Source of the DNA: Clostridia bacterium
GTDB taxonomy: Bacteria; Bacillota; Clostridia; Oscillospirales; CAG-272
DNA: 56,452 nt
Direction: 5' to 3'
NCBI GenBank assembly: GCA_017504625.1
Contig: JAFVQU010000022.1
Location: forward strand, 1-56,452
Below are positions 52,615 through 56,452 of the stretch, one piece after another. Each line of letters opens with the position of its first letter. The first letter of the stretch is position 1. Position numbers and translations under genes: made by a program. The notes under the pieces were generated by a model. The model was not told where the DNA came from, did not search any database, and was given only the letters and a program-made list of their open reading frames with translations.

Positions 52615-53415
52615 ATGAACGAGAGATGTCCGGTATGCGGCGGTAAGTTAAAGGTTGTTGGGGATGGATTTAAGTGTCCTTTTTGCGGGGCGACGTTTGC
52701 CTCGGTAGAGGAATTGCATCCGCAGAGAAGCGCACAAACAAGCGCGCCTGCGAGTGCGCAGGGAAGGGATACTGCCCCCGTTGCGCCCCCGCCGCAGAAT
52801 TGCGATCACGGAGTTGACGTTTTTGATACGAATATCAACGGAGTGCTTGAGATAACCTGGAGTGACGAGCAGTACAGACACTCGGGCTCGGGCTTTCTTG
52901 TTACCGACAACGGATATGCTATAACCAACGCTCACGTAGTCACGCACGAGGACGGCAGATCCTGCCAGCGTGTTAACGTGCGTATCGCGGGCGAAGCTAC
53001 TACCGCTGACGTTGTGATGCTTGGCGACAGACATCACGGCAACGGCGACGGTGACGACCTTGCGCTTATTAAGCTCGCGCGTGTTCCGGGCAAGTCGGTG
53101 CCGGTTAAGTTTGAGGACTTTTCCACCGTGAAAAACGGCGAGAGAATATTCGTTATCGGAAACTCGCTGGGCTACGGAACCTGCATTACAAGCGGCATTG
53201 TAAGTGACAGACTCAGAAACGTAAACGGACATATGCTGCTTATGACCGACTGCGCAATAAACGGAGGAAATTCGGGCGGCCCCATCTTCAACGAGCAGGG
53301 ACGCGTTATTGCCGCGGTCGTTTCGGGCATTACGAGTGCCGAGGGTATGAACTTCGCCATTCCGTCCGATACGGTATTGCAGTTCGCGCGCCTGCGCCAC
53401 GATATAAAGCTGTGA
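52615..53415 (+). CDS. Trypsin-like serine protease with N-terminal zinc ribbon
   Basis: A 266-residue protein. MNERCPVCGGKLK and CPFCGATF make a zinc ribbon; a Pro/Ala/Gln linker follows (about 35-65); then a trypsin-like domain with His in AITNAHVVTHED, Asp in GDDLALIKL, and Ser in INGGNSGGPIFNEQG. No signal peptide or membrane segment and no PDZ domain, so cytoplasmic, unlike the HtrA protein encoded on the other strand. GGAGG before the ATG at 52615. Confidence 0.88.
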   Translation: MNERCPVCGGKLKVVGDGFKCPFCGATFASVEELHPQRSAQTSAPASAQGRDTAPVAPPPQNCDHGVDVFDTNINGVLEITWSDEQYRHSGSGFLVTDNGYAITNAHVVTHEDGRSCQRVNVRIAGEATTADVVMLGDRHHGNGDGDDLALIKLARVPGKSVPVKFEDFSTVKNGERIFVIGNSLGYGTCITSGIVSDRLRNVNGHMLLMTDCAINGGNSGGPIFNEQGRVIAAVVSGITSAEGMNFAIPSDTVLQFARLRHDIKL

Positions 53416-53467
53416 TCAAAACGGCTGACATTTAAGACAGACCGTACATATATTTTTGTGATATGAT

Positions 53468-53498
53468 AAAGACAGACGGCACTGCCGTCTGTCTTTTT
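53468..53498 (+). terminator. Terminator of the zinc-ribbon protease gene
   Basis: AAAGACAGACGGC with its complement around ACT, then TTTTTT. Confidence 0.9.
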
Positions 53499-53640
53499 TG
53501 TGACTAACTTGTTGATATTTGAATATTTTGCCAAAACATATTGAAAAAAACAACAAGGTATATTATAATGTAATTGTAGAAGTGTAGATATCGCTTCAAA
53601 GGTTGAAAAATGACGGCTATTAAGCAGAGGGAGGTAGAGA

Positions 53641-54270
53641 ATGAAGCTTATCTGGGTTATACGAGAAATCTGCTCCGTTGAGGGTGGATTTAAAGCTTTG
53701 TTTGATAAAAGCAAAGCGCATAGGGTATTAACAGAGCTTTCGGATGACAAGCAAGAGGTGGAGCGATTTTCCGCCTTGCTTTACGGTAGCGCAAGAACGT
53801 CGTTGATCGAGCTTGTACACGATGCGTACAATTATAAAGACTACGTGAGTAAGATTTGCGGTGATCTTCGCAACGGCGGTATGAGTGAGGAGGACGCAAG
53901 GAGAACGCTTGAGATTTTCTTCAAGGCGTTTGGCTTCCCCGGATACAGGGACGTGGACTCAAAAAGAGTTGGAGCCGTTATAAACGACAAAGGAGATTTT
54001 AAAATAGAATATCAGGGAGAGATACGAAACGGAAAAGAACACGGTATCGGTATCAGGACCTGTTATTTTGAAGGGAACTGGTGCAACTATGACGAGAGTG
54101 TCTGGGTTGACGGAGTAATGTGCGGATACGACGATTCCAAGGAGGTTGAATTCGGCATGTTTGAGAACAGGACGGTCGGATTCGTAGTAGAGGATCATTT
54201 CATCGGTAAAAGCAGAGTCTTTACCGGTGACGAAGAATATACTGATGTTGGCGAAAGACTTGATATCTGA
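53641..54270 (+). CDS. Hypothetical protein with MORN-like C-terminus
   Basis: A 209-residue cytoplasmic protein, not recognised as a named family. The N-terminal 100 residues are helical (RFSALLYGSARTSLIELVHD, then GGMSEEDARRTLEIFFKAFGF), like helical spacers seen in other clostridial multi-domain proteins. Residues 115-150 have MORN-like turns (EYQGEIRNGKEHGIGI and YFEGNW). AGGGAGG precedes the ATG. It lies 17 bp ahead of a lipoprotein gene and may share its message. Confidence 0.65.
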   Translation: MKLIWVIREICSVEGGFKALFDKSKAHRVLTELSDDKQEVERFSALLYGSARTSLIELVHDAYNYKDYVSKICGDLRNGGMSEEDARRTLEIFFKAFGFPGYRDVDSKRVGAVINDKGDFKIEYQGEIRNGKEHGIGIRTCYFEGNWCNYDESVWVDGVMCGYDDSKEVEFGMFENRTVGFVVEDHFIGKSRVFTGDEEYTDVGERLDI

Positions 54271-54287
54271 ATAAAGGAGAGAGGAAA

Positions 54288-56452
54288 ATGAAATCAACTT
54301 TAAAATTCACAGCCATTTTATTGGTGCTTGCAATGATGACGGCCACTATTGCATCCTGCGGTCTTATTTCTATCACGGAGCCTGATGGCGATAACATTAA
54401 AGAGCTTCACGGCTCGGTGAACGGAAACGTATACACCAATGAGTATTTTGACCTTTCGCTCACCATTCCCGCACACTGGGTATTTGAGGACAAGGATAAT
54501 CTTTCGGAAAATCCCTATTTCTTCTTCTCAAAACGTACCGACGAGGAGAAGAAGGCAAGTGATTTTTCGCTTGAGTGCCGTGCGGTCAACGAAGTGACTG
54601 CCGATGCAATTGAGATCAGCATAGAAAAGCTTGACAGCAAATACGTGTTTAACGGTCAATGGAACTTCAGTAATTGGTCGACGGGTAGCGGTCGCTTCCG
54701 CAATAGACCCGATTATATCGAGAGCGCGGGAGAGACCGTCGGTCTGATTGGGGGCGAGGAATACAGCGCTTGGGACTACGTTGTCTCGAACGAGGGCACT
54801 CTGGCAGGCAGAGAGTCGATCTTCTTCAAGAGAGTCAACGAATACATAATTGCCATATCTATCCTTTCCGACGGTTTCTTCGGCGAGGACGGCACGAAGG
54901 GATACGCCATCGGCAGAATGACCGATTGGTTCGGCAAGGCAGATGCTCCCGCTACCTCGATGAATGCCGAGGGCGGCGGATATTACCTCAACGATATTAT
55001 GGCACCCCACTGGGAGAGCAATATGCTCTACGCGCAGTACCGCAGAAACGATCCCTTTACTATCGCGGGAGAGACGTTCTACGATTGCATTCCGCTTGAT
55101 AACGGAAACTCGTTCGGCACGGGCAAGCAGAAGGACGTGGTCTATTACCTTGACGGCGAGACCTACAAGGAATTCAGCTTTACCACGGGCGTGATGGATG
55201 AAAAAATAACCGTCAACACCTCTCCCGACCAGTACGTAGCGTTTGAAATACTGCTTGACGGTAAGCAGGTATTCGAGGAGCGTCAATATGCTTTTGCAAA
55301 GGCGCAGACCTTTAAGGTGGATATTACGGGCGCAAAGAAGATGGTCATTCGCGTGAGAGACAATTGGGAGCTTACCGAGTGCGTTATAGCAGATCCCGTT
55401 ATTTCGACGTCGCCGCGTAATATTGAAAAAGAGATCCAGAAGGTCAGCGGAACCGTGGATTTCCTTGACGCAGCCGTGATGTTTTACAAAGGACAGTGCA
55501 CCAATCTGATCGACGGTTCGGGCAAGGATACGTTCAACGTAGCAGGTAAGGACTACAATAAGGGCATCATTCTTACGGACGGCTGGGGAGGCACGGACAG
55601 AACTTATTTCAACCTTGGCGGCAAATACGAGCAGTTTAATTTCTCAACGGGTATTATTAAGGATTCGTATTATCCTAACAGCGGTTGGCTCAATATTTAT
55701 CTTGACGGCGTTAAGATCCTTGACGTTGAGCTTGAATACGATCATCCTACAGAGAGCTATTCTCTTGACGTTTCGGGTGGACATATTCTGTGCATTGAGA
55801 ATGCGACAAACCCCTACAGCACCTTGCACCAAGGCGACTATGCGCTTTATAATATGACGCTTGGCGCACCTGTGATCGAAGGGCCCGACAAGGTAGAGCC
55901 CGGATCGTATAAGCTTATCAGCGAGATCGGTCTGCCATTCTCTTCAAAGGGCGCACAGGTTTTTGACGGCTCAACCAAATACAGAGGACATTATCTTGGC
56001 GATATTTTCTATAACGAGGGCATCGCTATGGAATCGATCTACAGCTTCTTCGGCTCTCCCCTTGACGCGGCAACGCCGGCAAAGTCAACCTTCAAGCTTG
56101 GCGGACAGTTCAAGTATCTTACCTTTACCGTGGGACGCGTTGACAGAAGCCACGTCAAGGATGACGTTCTCGTCGTTTACGGTGACGGAGTCGAGCTTGC
56201 GCGTTATACTCTCACTGCAACCGCCTTCCCGAAATCCTACGAGCTGAATATCGAGGGCGTTGACGTGCTTCAGTTCAGCCTGCTCGGTATGCCGGCACTG
56301 ACGCGCGGAACCTATATGGTGGCGGATATCGGAGTACATACCCACGAGATCGGCGAGCTTGATTTCTTCAAGCACGAAGAGGAACCCTTCCCGGAGACGG
56401 TTGATCTGATGGAACGCTTTAAGCCCTACGAGTATATGAGCGCCGAGGGCAA
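54288..56452 (+). CDS. Large lipoprotein with NPCBM-like carbohydrate-binding domains (partial)
   Basis: At least 721 residues, open to the window end. The signal MKSTLKFTAILLVLAMMTA ends in a lipobox (IASC) near residue 24. After a domain of about 190 residues come at least three related beta-sandwich units: VVYYLDGETYKEFSFTTGVM with VAFEILLDGKQVF; RTYFNLGGKYEQFNFSTGII with LNIYLDGVKIL; and STFKLGGQFKYLTFTVGRVD with LVVYGDGVELA. This pattern is that of NPCBM modules, which bind carbohydrate. AAAGGAGAG before the ATG. No catalytic domain seen in the part present. Confidence 0.82.
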   Translation, partial: MKSTLKFTAILLVLAMMTATIASCGLISITEPDGDNIKELHGSVNGNVYTNEYFDLSLTIPAHWVFEDKDNLSENPYFFFSKRTDEEKKASDFSLECRAVNEVTADAIEISIEKLDSKYVFNGQWNFSNWSTGSGRFRNRPDYIESAGETVGLIGGEEYSAWDYVVSNEGTLAGRESIFFKRVNEYIIAISILSDGFFGEDGTKGYAIGRMTDWFGKADAPATSMNAEGGGYYLNDIMAPHWESNMLYAQYRRNDPFTIAGETFYDCIPLDNGNSFGTGKQKDVVYYLDGETYKEFSFTTGVMDEKITVNTSPDQYVAFEILLDGKQVFEERQYAFAKAQTFKVDITGAKKMVIRVRDNWELTECVIADPVISTSPRNIEKEIQKVSGTVDFLDAAVMFYKGQCTNLIDGSGKDTFNVAGKDYNKGIILTDGWGGTDRTYFNLGGKYEQFNFSTGIIKDSYYPNSGWLNIYLDGVKILDVELEYDHPTESYSLDVSGGHILCIENATNPYSTLHQGDYALYNMTLGAPVIEGPDKVEPGSYKLISEIGLPFSSKGAQVFDGSTKYRGHYLGDIFYNEGIAMESIYSFFGSPLDAATPAKSTFKLGGQFKYLTFTVGRVDRSHVKDDVLVVYGDGVELARYTLTATAFPKSYELNIEGVDVLQFSLLGMPALTRGTYMVADIGVHTHEIGELDFFKHEEEPFPETVDLMERFKPYEYMSAEG

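Overview
The window looks like chromosomal DNA of an uncultured low-to-mid GC gut Firmicute of class Clostridia. The case for this is strong AGGAGG-type ribosome sites, near-consensus sigma-A promoters with 17-bp spacers, FakA/DegV fatty acid kinase genes, PadR/DUF1700/DUF4097 envelope genes, EndoA-type MazF, a ZTP riboswitch ahead of pyruvate formate-lyase, and host-glycan sugar genes. No phage, integrase, transposase or CRISPR array was recognised. Genus cannot be assigned from sequence alone.

Layout. 1-2.8 kb (minus): a radical SAM/SPASM protein and a PadR-DUF1700-DUF4097 operon. 2.9-11.1 kb: an L-fucose locus with L-fucose isomerase (fucI), an RbsABC-like sugar ABC transporter, a divergent AraC-type regulator, and L-fucose mutarotase (fucU) coupled to a YgjV-like membrane protein. 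11.3-14 kb: a membrane TPR-like gene behind a consensus promoter and a foldable leader, a frame-disrupted Sel1-like gene, a four-helix-bundle (S23/Avd-like) gene and an array of small hairpins. 14-16.4 kb: a stand-alone GMP synthetase subunit and a CofE-like protein, separated by an intergenic repeat. 16.6-19.3 kb: two putative glycosidases. 19.3-22.9 kb: pflBA under a ZTP riboswitch, then tRNA-Trp followed by a tandem 153-bp repeat carrying T-arm-like fragments. 23-25.7 kb: GNAT and PHP proteins and a membrane protein ending in a ribosomal uL15-like domain. 25.7-33.9 kb (minus): GH2, GH36, purine permease, acyl-ACP thioesterase, class II aldolase and an orphan MazF.

34-38.5 kb holds the most unusual locus: an alkaline-phosphatase/LTA-synthase-like membrane enzyme, a YidC/Oxa1 domain fused to a CDP-glycerol glycerophosphotransferase-like domain, and a small membrane protein. 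This suggests a membrane-coupled machine for a teichoic-acid-like polymer. Its 116-nt leader (34187-34302) recurs at 43579-43697 ahead of an unrelated gene pair (DegV/FakA), with stems kept by paired changes. That makes it a candidate new cis-regulatory RNA or a dispersed element that carries a ribosome site.

38.7-43.4 kb: serC and serA flanking a MITE-like element, a Gly/Asn/Met-rich lipoprotein, an acyl carrier protein, mscL with a coiled-coil tail, and a TM2-like protein. 43.7-49.7 kb: a lipid operon of FakB (DegV), FakA, an MFS carrier, PlsC, an alpha/beta hydrolase and a zinc-ribbon membrane protein. 49.8-56.4 kb: an HtrA protease and an orphan OmpR-type regulator (minus), a second zinc-ribbon trypsin-like protease (plus), a MORN-like protein and a large NPCBM-type lipoprotein cut by the window end. 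All assignments are read from sequence and remembered family motifs; no searches were run.
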